Notes: generated by a model from the letters alone, not told the origin. A stretch of 64,000 bases of DNA from Streptomyces sp. NBC_01408 (GCF_026340255.1 NZ_JAPEPJ010000002.1:992001-1056000), one strand, 5' to 3'. Counted from the stretch's first letter, positions 17,633-25,091 are shown. Translations and numbers: made by a program.

Positions 17633-17654
17633 TGTGACACAACTGATGTAACAC
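17633..17654. promoter_or_regulatory. Direct repeat in the beta-oxidation operon promoter
   Basis: TGTGACAC (17633-17640) and TGTAACAC (17647-17654), centre-to-centre 14 bp, 29-50 nt upstream of the first gene of the catabolic operon. The sites could be bound by an operon-specific repressor. No regulator gene lies next to it. Confidence 0.35.
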
Positions 17655-17698
17655 CAGTGATGCTAGGAATGTGTCCCCGTCAGCACAAGAGCAAGCGC

Positions 17699-18100
17699 TT
17701 AGCCGTTTGCCTCGATCCGGGCGTCCAGCACCTTGACGTGCCGCTTCAGAGCCACGGTCCGGTAGCTCTCCTCCACCCACTCGCACAGCACCTCGACCGA
17801 GGGCGCCCCCTTCTCCCCCAGGGGTACGGAGACCCAGCCGGACCGGCCCAGACCGTACCCGGTGGGCTCCGCTCCGGGCGCGGTCATCGCGTGCCCGTGC
17901 AGCGCCTCGTCCTTGAGCTTCACGGAGAGGCCTGGCTGCTGCGGGCCGTCCACGGTCCCCAGGAAGACGAAGATCTTCTTGTTGACCTTCATCACGCAGT
18001 CCTCGGGACCCCACGGATGGTCCTCCCAGGCCTCGGGAAGCCCGAGAGCGAACTCGCGCACCGCCTCCCACTTGCGCACCGCAGCCTGCCCGGCCTTCAT
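17699..18100 (-). CDS. MmcQ/YjbR-family protein
   Basis: 133-aa YjbR-like protein (double-wing fold related to DNA-binding domains, function not established). Family features are ALGLPEAWEDHPWG near the N-terminus, KIFVFLG, SVKLKD, and the GWVSVPLGEKGAPSVEVLCEWVEESY segment in the C-terminal half. The ATG at 18100 is supported by GGGAGG with 4-nt spacing; that motif lies inside a longer alternative frame. It is divergent from the saccharopine dehydrogenase-like gene, with 93 nt between the starts and a 14-bp palindrome there. Confidence 0.85.
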   Translation of the reverse strand: MKAGQAAVRKWEAVREFALGLPEAWEDHPWGPEDCVMKVNKKIFVFLGTVDGPQQPGLSVKLKDEALHGHAMTAPGAEPTGYGLGRSGWVSVPLGEKGAPSVEVLCEWVEESYRTVALKRHVKVLDARIEANG

Positions 18101-18129
18101 GACGCCTCCCACCTACCGCAGGTCACACC

Positions 18130-18143
18130 TGCCCGCGCGGGCA
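18130..18143. promoter_or_regulatory. Perfect 14-bp palindrome in a divergent promoter
   Basis: TGCCCGCGCGGGCA, self-complementary over 14 bp, between the YjbR and enoyl-reductase-like genes and upstream of a TAGCCT -10 element. It could be an operator or a small hairpin. Confidence 0.35.
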
Positions 18144-18157
18144 GTCGCTCCTCACGC

Positions 18158-18163
18158 TAGCCT
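18158..18163 (+). promoter_or_regulatory. -10 element (TAGCCT)
   Basis: TAGCCT 30 nt before the ATG of the saccharopine dehydrogenase-like gene, leaving room for a short leader with the GGGAGGAG ribosome binding site at 18182-18189. Confidence 0.45.
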
Positions 18164-18193
18164 CAGCCACCGACACCAGCTGGGAGGAGCGTC

Positions 18194-19402
18194 ATGAACG
18201 CACAGGTTCGGCAGGACCATCGGGACCACCTCGAACGGGCCTACGACGTCGTGCTCTTCGGCGCGACCGGGTTCGTGGGAGCGCTGACCGCCGAGTACCT
18301 CGCCGCGCACGCCCCGGCCGGCTGCCGCTGGGCCCTCGCGGGCCGGGACCTCGCCAAACTGGAACGACTGCGCGAGCGGCTGGCCGCCGTCGATCCGGCC
18401 TGCGCGAAGCTGCCGCTGCTGCGGGCGGACGCCGGGGACGCGGCGGCCGTGCGCGAACTGGCCGCGTCCACCCGGGTGCTGGCCACGACCGTGGGACCGT
18501 ACATCTGGTACGGAGCCGAGCTGGTCGCCGCCTGCGCCGAGGCGGGCACCGACTACGTGGACCTCACCGGCGAGCCGGAGTTCGTGGACCGGATGTACGT
18601 CGAGCACGACGCGCGGGCCCGGGAGACCGGTGCGCGGCTCGTGCACGCCTGCGGTTTCGACTCGATCCCGGCCGACCTCGGGGCGTACTTCACGGTGCGT
18701 CAGCTCCCCGAGGGGGTCCCGCTGACGGTCGACGGGTTCATGCGCTCCAACGCCCTCTTCTCGGGCGGGACCCTGGCTTCCGCGCTCACCGCGCTCAGCC
18801 GCGGCCCGCAGACCATGGCGGCCGCGCGGGCGCGCCGGCTGCACGAGCCCCGGCTGCTGGGGCGCCGGGCGCGGGGGCCGGTGGGGGCGCCGCGGTTCAG
18901 CCGGGAGACCGGCACCTGGGCGCTGCCGCTGCCCACGCTGGACCCCACGATCGTCGCCCGGTCGGCCGCCGCGCTGGAGCGCTACGGACCGGACTTCCGC
19001 TACCGCCACTACGCCTCCGTCAAGCGCCTCCCCGTCGCGGTGGGCGGCACGGCGGCGCTCGGCGCGACGGTGGCCCTGGCCCAGATCCCGCCCGCCCGGC
19101 GGCTGCTGATGAACCGCTGGGAGCCCGGACAGGGGCCGGACGCGGAGCGCCGGGCACGCAGCTGGTTCACGGTGCGGTTCGTGGGCGAGGGCGGCGGGCG
19201 CCGGGTGTTCACCGAGGTCGCGGGCGGCGACCCGGGCTACGGCGACACGGCGAAGATGCTGGCCGAGTCGGCGCTCTGCCTGGCCTACGACCCCGTACCG
19301 GAGGCCGCGGGACAGCTGACGACGGCGGTGGCGATGGGCGACGCGCTGCTGCCCCGCCTCCAGCGCGCCGGGATCACCTTCCGGGTGGTGCACTCCCGCT
19401 GA
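18194..19402 (+). CDS. Trans-acting enoyl reductase / saccharopine dehydrogenase-like protein
   Basis: 402-aa NAD(P)-dependent oxidoreductase-like protein. The N-terminal Rossmann fold shows YDVVLFGATGFVGALTAEYL, followed by WALAGRDLAKLERL, and then TTVGPYIWYGAELVAACAE and YVDLTGEPEFVDRM, the pattern of the saccharopine dehydrogenase NADP-binding family that includes mycobacterial trans-acting enoyl reductase Rv2953. No lysine-biosynthesis context exists, so a lipid-related reductase is more likely than a true saccharopine dehydrogenase. It has a strong GGGAGGAG site and a -10 TAGCCT. It is convergent with endonuclease V, with a hairpin between them. Confidence 0.83.
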   Translation: MNAQVRQDHRDHLERAYDVVLFGATGFVGALTAEYLAAHAPAGCRWALAGRDLAKLERLRERLAAVDPACAKLPLLRADAGDAAAVRELAASTRVLATTVGPYIWYGAELVAACAEAGTDYVDLTGEPEFVDRMYVEHDARARETGARLVHACGFDSIPADLGAYFTVRQLPEGVPLTVDGFMRSNALFSGGTLASALTALSRGPQTMAAARARRLHEPRLLGRRARGPVGAPRFSRETGTWALPLPTLDPTIVARSAAALERYGPDFRYRHYASVKRLPVAVGGTAALGATVALAQIPPARRLLMNRWEPGQGPDAERRARSWFTVRFVGEGGGRRVFTEVAGGDPGYGDTAKMLAESALCLAYDPVPEAAGQLTTAVAMGDALLPRLQRAGITFRVVHSR

Positions 19403-19412
19403 CCCGGGCGGG

Positions 19413-19450
19413 CACCACGGGCCGGGGGCCGCGGGCCCGGGGCCGTGGTG
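19413..19450. terminator. Probable bidirectional terminator
   Basis: CACCACGG (19413-19420) pairs with CCGTGGTG (19443-19450) around a GC-rich core that can pair further. It lies between convergent stop codons. Confidence 0.5.
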
Positions 19451-19478
19451 ACCGCCCCCGGCACCGCGGACCCTGTGG

Positions 19479-20156
19479 TCAGGAGGCCTCGCGCAGGGCG
19501 CGGCGGCACAGGGAGTCCGCGTGCCGCGTGGTCTCCGGGATCCGGAAGCGGGGGCTCAGGGCCAGGGCGTGGGCGCAGGCGTTGTCCAGCGAGACGCGGT
19601 GGCCGACGGAGACGTACACCGGCTTGATCCCGTCCTGGGTCCGCAGTGCCCGCCCGACCTCGGTCCCGTCGGCCGCGAGCAGCGCGGCCCGGTCGCCGCG
19701 CCGCGCGCCCGGTTCCTCGTAGGTGAAGGTGAACGGGTTCTTCGCGACGCCGATGGCCGGCAGCCCGGTGACCACCCCGAGGTGGCAGGCGAGGCCGAAG
19801 CCGCGGGGGTGCGCGAGGCCGTAGCCATCGCAGACGACGAGGCCGGGCGCGGTGGTGAGGGCGGCGAGGGCGTCCAGTACGGTCGGCAGCTCGCGGAAGG
19901 CCAGCAGGCCGGGCACGTAGGGGAAGCTGACGTGTCCGACGGCGGTGGCCTCCTCCACGACCTCCAGGGTCGCGGCGTCGAGCACCACGGCCGCGGCGGC
20001 GACCAGGTCGCGGGCGTCGTCGTAGGCCACGTCCACACCCGCGACGAGGCCCTGCCCGGGTGGCGGACCGGGCTCGGTGAGCACGACCTGATGGCGTAGT
20101 TCGTCCTGTATCGCCCGGGCCTCGGCCTCGTCGGCGGGGGTCTTCGTACTCGTCAT
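19479..20156 (-). CDS. nfi: Endonuclease V (deoxyinosine 3' endonuclease)
   Basis: 225-aa DNA-repair nuclease that cuts one nucleotide 3' of deoxyinosine. All family motifs are present: AGVDVAYDD with the first metal-binding Asp, SFPYVPGLLAFRE with the PYIP-type damage-wedge loop (PYVP here) and the catalytic Glu, CDGYGLAHPRGFGLACHLG with the central Asp, AIGVAKNPF, and KPVYVSVGHRVSLDNA with the conserved His/Asp. Length is normal. It is divergent from the YciI gene with 26 nt between start codons, so their promoters overlap, and it is convergent with the enoyl reductase-like gene. Confidence 0.93.
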   Translation of the reverse strand: MTSTKTPADEAEARAIQDELRHQVVLTEPGPPPGQGLVAGVDVAYDDARDLVAAAAVVLDAATLEVVEEATAVGHVSFPYVPGLLAFRELPTVLDALAALTTAPGLVVCDGYGLAHPRGFGLACHLGVVTGLPAIGVAKNPFTFTYEEPGARRGDRAALLAADGTEVGRALRTQDGIKPVYVSVGHRVSLDNACAHALALSPRFRIPETTRHADSLCRRALREAS

Positions 20157-20169
20157 GATGGAGCGAGAG

Positions 20170-20175
20170 TAGCCT
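20170..20175 (+). promoter_or_regulatory. -10 of a leaderless promoter (YciI gene)
   Basis: TAGCCT ends 7 nt before the ATG of the YciI-type gene, which has no ribosome binding site. It fits a leaderless transcript starting at or next to the A of the ATG. Confidence 0.5.
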
Positions 20176-20182
20176 GGCGATC

Positions 20183-20482
20183 ATGTTCGTCATGGAGCTC
20201 ACCTACACCGCGCCCGTCGAAGCCGTGGAAGAGGAGATGGACGCGCACATCGCCTGGCTGGACGGCCACTACGCGGCCGGCGTCTTCCTCGCGTCGGGCC
20301 GCAAGGTCCCGCGTGACGGAGGCGTGATCCTGGCCGGCGGGGTCTCCCGCGCGGAGATCGAGAAGATCGCGTCCGAGGACCCCTTCGCGGTGGCGGGCGT
20401 CTGCGCCTACCGCATCACGGAGTTCATCGCCACGAAGACCTCGGCGGACCTGGCGACGGTCCGGGAGAGCCCGCTCGTCTGA
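20183..20482 (+). CDS. YciI family protein
   Basis: 99-aa protein of the YciI/YCII fold, a dimeric alpha+beta barrel related to muconolactone isomerases. Family landmarks are a first strand MFVMELTYTAP, then HIAWLDGHYAAGVFLASGRKVPRDGGVILA with the conserved His-Asp region, and EDPFAVAGVCAYRITEF. The substrate is unknown. The gene appears leaderless with TAGCCT as -10. It is divergent from endonuclease V. A repeat-rich non-coding stretch follows. Confidence 0.88.
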   Translation: MFVMELTYTAPVEAVEEEMDAHIAWLDGHYAAGVFLASGRKVPRDGGVILAGGVSRAEIEKIASEDPFAVAGVCAYRITEFIATKTSADLATVRESPLV

Positions 20483-20539
20483 ACGCCGGGTCGAAGCCGT
20501 GCGGCTGGGGCGGTTCTTCGGGACTCGTGGTGGAGGGGA

Positions 20540-20645
20540 GCGGGGCCGCGCAGGGGTGTCCCCGCAGGTCGGGCGCGCAACCGGCCCGATGACTTCGGAT
20601 CAGGCTCAGTGCGCGAGCCGAGGAGACACCCCTGCGCGGCCCCGC
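20540..20645. repeat. 106-bp element with perfect 21-bp terminal inverted repeats
   Basis: The arms 20540-20560 and 20625-20645 are exact reverse complements over 21 bp. The 64-nt interior contains two further hairpins: TCGGGC/GCCCGA (20569-20574 with 20584-20589) and GGCTC/GAGCC (20603-20607 with 20615-20619). Together they would fold as a three-way junction. It could be a non-autonomous mobile element (MITE), a structured RNA, or an elaborate terminator of the YciI gene. No target-site duplication is obvious. Confidence 0.75.
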
Positions 20646-20683
20646 GCACCGACCCCACCGACCAGGCCCCGGCAAGGCGAGCT

Positions 20684-20963
20684 CACCCCGCCAGAGGCGA
20701 AGCCAGGGCCAAACCCAGCCCCGCCGGCGTTCGAGGCGCGGAGCCTGGGGCGGAGCCCCAGCAACGCCGCCGCACCAACCGGACCCCGCCGAGCCGCCCC
20801 CAGGGCCCCGGCGCAGCCGAACCCCACCCCGCCAGAGGCGAAGCCAAGGCCAAACCCAGCCCCGCCGGCGTTCGAGGCGCGGGGCCCGGGGCGGAGCCCC
20901 AGCAACGCCGCCGCACCAACCGGACCCCGCCGAGCCGCCCCCAGGGCCCCGGCGCAGCCGAAC
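20684..20963. repeat. 141-bp tandem duplication with GGGGC-GGA-GCCCC hairpins
   Basis: Two copies starting at 20684 and 20825 differ at about three positions. Each contains GGCGTTCGAGGCGCGG followed by a GGGGCGGAGCCCC hairpin, a pattern typical of dispersed Streptomyces intergenic repeats. Because 141 is divisible by three and the region is GC-rich, all frames are open, but no start signal or codon bias supports a gene. Confidence 0.8.
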
Positions 20964-21028
20964 CGCGCCCCGGCAAGAGCCCGCCCGGCCGCAGCCCTGG
21001 GGCGCGCCGGATCACCCCCGCACCCTGA

Positions 21029-22111
21029 TCAGCGGCGTTCCAGCCGGGCCACCCGCCCCTTCTCCCCGGCCGCCCAGCAACCCGCGTCCGGGGTGCAGTC
21101 GACGGTGTCGAACGAGCCCGCGTCCAGCGCGCGCCAGCTGCGGCCCCCGTCGGTCGTCACGTCCGTGCCGGTCGGACCGACGGCGAGGGCCGTGCCCCGG
21201 GCGTACGGGTACCAGGCCGCGCCCGAGCGGTAGCCGGGCGGCGGGGTGGCCGCCTGGCGCCAGGTGTGCCCGGCGTCGGAGGACAGGGCCGCGGCCTGCG
21301 GGGAGGGCTGGCCCGTGCGGTAGTCGCCGCCGACAGCGAGGCCCGTCGTGCGGTCCCGGAACGCCAGGGCGAAGACCCCCCGCGCCGGGTCGCCCGCGGG
21401 GACGGTGGAGTCGGCGATGCGCCAGGTCAGCCCGCGGTCCGCGGAGTGCAGGACCCGCGCGGCCGCCCCGCCGCCCGTGGCCAGCCAGACGTCCCGCGGC
21501 CCGGCGCTGACCAGGCACTGGCCGCCGGCCGCGAATCCCGCTTCGCCGGGCAGCGCCTGCGGCATCCCGGTGCTCGGCAGCACCTGCCAGGTGCGTCCGC
21601 CGTCCGCCGTGGACAGGATCCGGAACTTCCCGTCCACCGGGTCGCTCATCGCCAGCCCGTGCCGGGCGTCGAAGAAGGTGAGGCAGTCGTAGAAGGCGCG
21701 CGGGTCGGGGTTACGGAAGGTCTCGGTCCAGGTGGCGCCGCCGTCCTCGGTGCGCAGCACCCTGGAGGCCTCCCCCTCCCCGATGGACAGGGCCACCGCG
21801 CGCCGCGCGTCGAAGGCCTCGATGTCCCTGAGCTCCAGTGCCTCCGCGACGGCGCCCGGCGGTGAGACGTCCCGCCAGCTGCGGCCGCCGTCCACCGTGC
21901 GCAGTACGGTCCCCTTCGAGCCCGCCACCCAGGCCGTCGACCGGCTGACGGCCGCCAGTCCCCGGAAGCGGGCCTCCTTGCCCGTGTCCTTCAACGCCCA
22001 GCCCGCGCCGCGCAGTTCGGCGGAGGCTCCGGCCGGGGAGGCCTGGGCGGGTGCCGCCAGTAACCCCACCGCCAAGACCGCCGCGCACATGCCAACTCCC
22101 AGAAGTCTCAT
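21029..22111 (-). CDS. Secreted Asp-box/BNR beta-propeller protein
   Basis: 360-aa exported protein. The N-terminus (MRLLGVGMCAAVLAVGLL, then AAPAQA) is a signal peptide. The mature part contains repeated sialidase-type Asp boxes: TVDGGRSWRD, TEDGGATWTE, TADGGRTWQV, SADRGLTWRI, SSDAGHTWRQ and TTDGGRSWRA, about one every 45-50 residues, giving a six- or seven-bladed propeller like the HCF136/Ycf48 group. The catalytic residues of sialidases are not apparent. A binding or scaffold role at the cell surface is likely. A second ATG at codon 8 has GGGAG upstream but would remove the positive charge of the signal. Confidence 0.82.
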   Translation of the reverse strand: MRLLGVGMCAAVLAVGLLAAPAQASPAGASAELRGAGWALKDTGKEARFRGLAAVSRSTAWVAGSKGTVLRTVDGGRSWRDVSPPGAVAEALELRDIEAFDARRAVALSIGEGEASRVLRTEDGGATWTETFRNPDPRAFYDCLTFFDARHGLAMSDPVDGKFRILSTADGGRTWQVLPSTGMPQALPGEAGFAAGGQCLVSAGPRDVWLATGGGAAARVLHSADRGLTWRIADSTVPAGDPARGVFALAFRDRTTGLAVGGDYRTGQPSPQAAALSSDAGHTWRQAATPPPGYRSGAAWYPYARGTALAVGPTGTDVTTDGGRSWRALDAGSFDTVDCTPDAGCWAAGEKGRVARLERR

Positions 22112-22469
22112 GGCGCCGGAAGCTAACGCACCCCGGATCGGCCGTCCAGGGTGCGTCGCCGCCGCCGGCGGGTGCGCTCGGGCTCCGGGCGGGAGGGCCC
22201 GCAAGGGGGCCGGGGCCGTACGTTGCGCCTGTGGAGTGATCGGTAACAAGCCCTTCTGGGACCGCGCCGAGGCCTCCGGAACTGATCGTTCCGCCTTTCC
22301 GCACTTCCCTCGGACGGTCACTCTGTGCGATCACACAGACAGGTTCCGGCCAATCGGTGACACAGCTCACGTCATCTCGCATGCACGGATTTGCCGATTC
22401 CGGCGTCTATCCGGTTGCCGGACTCCACCCCCTCAGCCCGGCAGCAGATCCGCCGCAAGGGAGTGAGCC
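22112..22469. other. Divergent intergenic region, 358 nt
   Basis: It separates the Asp-box gene from the SsgA-like gene and must hold both promoters. The only striking signal is the inverted repeat at 22322-22339, described separately. The left part (22130-22240) is proline-codon-like GC sequence without a start signal. Confidence 0.5.
22322..22339. promoter_or_regulatory. CRP-like inverted repeat upstream of the SsgA-like gene
   Basis: TCTGTG-CGATCA-CACAGA, perfect 6-bp arms with a 6-nt spacer. The GTG-N6-CAC core resembles sites of CRP/FNR-family regulators, and Streptomyces Crp acts in germination and development. It lies 131 nt upstream of the sporulation-type gene. Confidence 0.4.
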
Positions 22470-22886
22470 TTGATCACTGTCATCGAGCAGGCCGTTCAGG
22501 CCCGTCTGGTCGCCACCGCGCCGAAGGTCGAGACCGTGCCAGTCACCCTCTGCTACGACCGCGCGGATCCCTTCGCCGTGCGCATGGCCTTCCCCGCCCC
22601 CGCCACGCTCGAGGGCATCGAGGTCTCGTGGACCTTCGCGCGCGAGCTGCTGGAATCCGGCCTGGACCGCCCGTCGGGCAGCGGTGACGTGCGGGTGCGC
22701 CCGTACGACGCCGACCGCACCACGATCGAGTTCCACGCCCCCGAGGGCGTCGCCATCGTGCTGATGACGACGACCGAGCTGCACCGCTTCCTGGAACGGG
22801 CCGCGACCGTGGTGCCGCCGGGGCTGGAGCACCTCTACCTGGACATGGACCACAGTCTCGCCGAGCTGATGCGCGACACCTGCTGA
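22470..22886 (+). CDS. SsgA-family sporulation/cell-division regulator
   Basis: 138-aa protein of the SsgA-like family, restricted to morphologically complex actinomycetes, where members position septa and control peptidoglycan changes in sporulation. Family features are VPVTLCYDRADPFAVRMAF, TFARELLESGLDRPSGSGDV, and a C-terminal PPGLEHLYLDMDHSLAELM segment with an acidic turn. The start is a TTG with GGGAG 7 nt upstream; the nearby GTG is out of frame. Which SsgA-like protein it is cannot be told from sequence alone. It is monocistronic, with a CRP-like palindrome upstream. Confidence 0.9.
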   Translation: MITVIEQAVQARLVATAPKVETVPVTLCYDRADPFAVRMAFPAPATLEGIEVSWTFARELLESGLDRPSGSGDVRVRPYDADRTTIEFHAPEGVAIVLMTTTELHRFLERAATVVPPGLEHLYLDMDHSLAELMRDTC

Positions 22887-22917
22887 CCGGTCGCCCCGCG
22901 GCCCGGTAATTCGATTG

Positions 22918-22937
22918 CGGGCGGCTCCGGCCGCCCG
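22918..22937 (+). terminator. Hairpin after the SsgA-like gene
   Basis: CGGGCGGC-TCCG-GCCGCCCG, an 8-bp stem 31 nt after the stop codon, followed by TAGCTTCG. It may terminate the upstream gene or lie in the leader of the ABC-F gene. Confidence 0.5.
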
Positions 22938-23096
22938 TAGCTTCGTAGACGCCCCATTGCCGCCGAAACGGAGCAGGACATTGCTCGTCTGAGGTCCGAG
23001 ACACCGACCCACCCCACCGTGACGTTCCGCGTCACCGGCTGACCGTCGGCTGTCTCCCCGCGTTGCACGCACCACTCACGCAACCTGGAGGCCTCT

Positions 23097-24734
23097 ATGA
23101 GTCATGCCCCTACTTTCATCACCTGCTCCACGCTCTCCTTCGACTGGCCCGACGGCACTCCCGTCTTCGAAGGTTTCCAACTGGCCGTCGGCCCCGGCCG
23201 GACGGGCCTGATCGGCCTCAACGGCTGTGGGAAATCAACCCTGTTGAAGCTCATCGCGGGGGAACTGACCCCGTCGGAGGGCCAGATCTCCGTCGCCGGC
23301 ACGGTCGGCTACCTCCCGCAGAACCTCACGCTCGACACGGGACTGCGCGTCGACGAAGCGCTCGGGATCCACCCGGCGCGCGCCGCCCTGCACGCCATCG
23401 AGGCCGGCGAGGCCACCGAGGCGAACTTCGCCGCCGTCGGCGACGACTGGGACGTGGAGGAGCGGGCCCTGGCCACGCTCGACCAGCTCGGGCTCGCCCG
23501 GATCGGCCTGGACCGCACCGTCGGCGAACTGTCGGGCGGCGAGTGCGTGCTGCTGCGGCTGGCCGCGCTGCTGCTCGCCCGCCCCGACGTGCTCCTGCTG
23601 GACGAGCCCACCAACAACCTGGACCTGCGCGCCCGCCGCCGCCTGTACGCGGCGGTCGAGTCGTGGACCGGGGTGATGGTCCTGGTCAGCCACGACCAGG
23701 AGCTGCTGGAGCGCGTCGACCAGATCGCCGACCTGCGCGAGGGCGAAGTCCGCTGGTACGGCGGGAACTTCACCGACTACGAGGCGATGCTCGCCGTCGA
23801 GCAGGACGCGGCCGAGCGGATGGTCCGGGTCGCGGAGGCCGACGTGCACCGGCAGAAGCGCGAACTGGCCGACGCCCAGGTCAAATTGGCGCGACGCAAG
23901 CGGTACGGCCAGAAGATGTACGAGAACAAGCGCGAGCCGAAGATCGTGATGGGCGCCCGCAAGCGCTCCGCGCAGGAGTCGGCCGGCAAGCACCGGATCA
24001 TGCACACCGAGAAGCTGGCCCAGGCGAAGGAACGGCTGGACCAGGCGGTGGAGGCGGTGCGCGACGACGACGAGATCCGCATCGAGCTGCCCGCCACCCA
24101 GGTCCCGCCCGGGCGGCGCGTACTCACCCTCAGCGACCTGCGCCTGGCGCACGGGGCGGCCGTCCCGGGCGAGTGGGAGCTGCGCGGACCGGAGCGGATC
24201 GCGCTCGTGGGGCGCAACGGTTCCGGCAAGACCACGCTGCTGCGCACCATCGCGGGACAGCTCGCGCCGGTGTCCGGGGCGACGACGGCGCATGTGACCA
24301 CGCGGTTCCTGCCGCAGCGCCTGGACGTGCTCGACGAGAGCCGCTCGGTGGTGGAGAACGTGGCGCGGTTCGCCCCGCAGGCCACGAACAACCTGATCCG
24401 GGCGCGGCTCGCGCACTTCCTGTTCCGCGGCGCCCGGGCGGACCGGCCGGCCGGCACCCTGTCGGGCGGCGAGCGCTTCCGTGCAGCCCTGGCCGCGCTG
24501 CTGCTGGCGGAGCCCGCTCCGCAGCTGCTCATGCTGGACGAGCCGACGAACAACCTGGACCTGGCGAGCGTCCGGCAGCTGACGGACGCACTGGATTCCT
24601 ACGAGGGCGCGCTCGTGGTGGCCAGCCATGACGTGCCGTTCCTGGAGTCGATCGGCATCACGCGGTGGCTGCTGCTGGACGGCGAGCTGCGCCCGACCAC
24701 GGCCGAGGAGGTCCGGGAGACCCTGTGGCAGTGA
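23097..24734 (+). CDS. ABC-F family ATPase (ribosome-associated)
   Basis: 545-aa protein with two ABC domains and no membrane segment, the ABC-F layout. These proteins act on the ribosome, as antibiotic-resistance protection factors or translation factors. Domain 1: Walker A GLNGCGKST near residue 43, signature LSGGE, Walker B VLLLDEPTNNLD. A charged helical linker follows (residues about 225-325, rich in Lys/Arg). Domain 2: GRNGSGKTT, signature LSGGE, Walker B LLMLDEPTNNLD. The 210-nt upstream region contains hairpins (22918-22937 and GTGACG-TTCCG-CGTCAC near 23020), which could mean attenuation control, as known for resistance ABC-F genes. GGAGG precedes the ATG. Confidence 0.92.
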   Translation: MSHAPTFITCSTLSFDWPDGTPVFEGFQLAVGPGRTGLIGLNGCGKSTLLKLIAGELTPSEGQISVAGTVGYLPQNLTLDTGLRVDEALGIHPARAALHAIEAGEATEANFAAVGDDWDVEERALATLDQLGLARIGLDRTVGELSGGECVLLRLAALLLARPDVLLLDEPTNNLDLRARRRLYAAVESWTGVMVLVSHDQELLERVDQIADLREGEVRWYGGNFTDYEAMLAVEQDAAERMVRVAEADVHRQKRELADAQVKLARRKRYGQKMYENKREPKIVMGARKRSAQESAGKHRIMHTEKLAQAKERLDQAVEAVRDDDEIRIELPATQVPPGRRVLTLSDLRLAHGAAVPGEWELRGPERIALVGRNGSGKTTLLRTIAGQLAPVSGATTAHVTTRFLPQRLDVLDESRSVVENVARFAPQATNNLIRARLAHFLFRGARADRPAGTLSGGERFRAALAALLLAEPAPQLLMLDEPTNNLDLASVRQLTDALDSYEGALVVASHDVPFLESIGITRWLLLDGELRPTTAEEVRETLWQ

Positions 24735-24950
24735 CCGAAGTCACCCGGGGGGCCTTTCTGCTTCGGCAAGGGCGCGGAAGGCCTCCTCCCCGGCTTCGCC
24801 CCCGGCGGGGAGCCGTACACCGCTACGACCGGCTCCACCTCGTGCGTCACCGTCCCGGACGAGGCCCTCGGGGCATCGGTCTCCGTCGTCAAGGCGGGGC
24901 CGGGTGGACCACTTACGGGGATGACTTTGTCCGCCGTGGTGCCCTGCTAG
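24735..24950 (+). pseudogene. Start-less coding-like remnant after the ABC-F gene
   Basis: Directly after the ABC-F TGA, in the same frame, lie 71 sense codons ending in TAG at 24948-24950. The first 50 codons from 24756 have about 94% G/C at the third position, and the product (FCFGKGAEGLLPGFAPGGEP, then TGSTSCVTVPDEALGASVSV) reads like the end of a Cys-containing, possibly secreted protein. There is no start codon or ribosome binding site. It may be the 3' remnant of a deleted gene or, less likely, a readthrough extension of the ABC-F protein. Its final third has weaker coding bias. Confidence 0.4.
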
Positions 24951-25033
24951 ACCCCTTCTAAACTGCATAGATAACTGGAGGTAACCGGACATATGCCTGG
25001 CTGGGGCTTGGCTGGCCTTGATGTCGCGCTTAA

Positions 25034-25064
25034 CCTACGACTCCGTAGGCTACGGAACCGTAGG
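25034..25064. promoter_or_regulatory. Two adjacent palindromic operators before the acyl-ACP desaturase
   Basis: Site 1 is CTACG-ACTC-CGTAG (25035-25048) and site 2 is CTACGG-AA-CCGTAG (25050-25063). Their inner halves form a third palindrome (CCGTAG-G-CTACGG). The array ends 27 nt before the desaturase GTG. Such spacing fits cooperative binding of a TetR-type lipid regulator. The regulator gene is not adjacent. Confidence 0.7.
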
Positions 25065-25091
25065 TAATTCGCTTTGCACCCAGGAGTACCC

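Larger units (their letters stand above)
20483..21028. other. Non-coding repeat-rich region, 546 nt
   Basis: This stretch between the YciI gene and the Asp-box protein holds the 106-bp inverted-repeat element and the 141-bp tandem duplication. I see no gene in it. The Asp-box gene ends at 21029 leftward, so this is a convergent region in which terminators are expected. Confidence 0.6.

Noticed and set aside
20499..21233. Pro/Ala-rich ORF over the repeat region
   Set aside because: The 141-bp unit is divisible by three, so all frames remain open; no coding bias or start signal.
22958..23050. Possible leader peptides before the ABC-F gene (11-codon TTG frame, 7-codon GTG frame)
   Set aside because: No ribosome binding sites and no clear attenuator pairing with the ABC-F start; kept only as a remark.
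24993..25067. 24-codon ORF MPGWGLAGLDVALNLRLRRL... before the desaturase
   Set aside because: GGAGG is 11 nt from its ATG and its end overlaps the operator palindromes; more likely a chance frame than a leader peptide.
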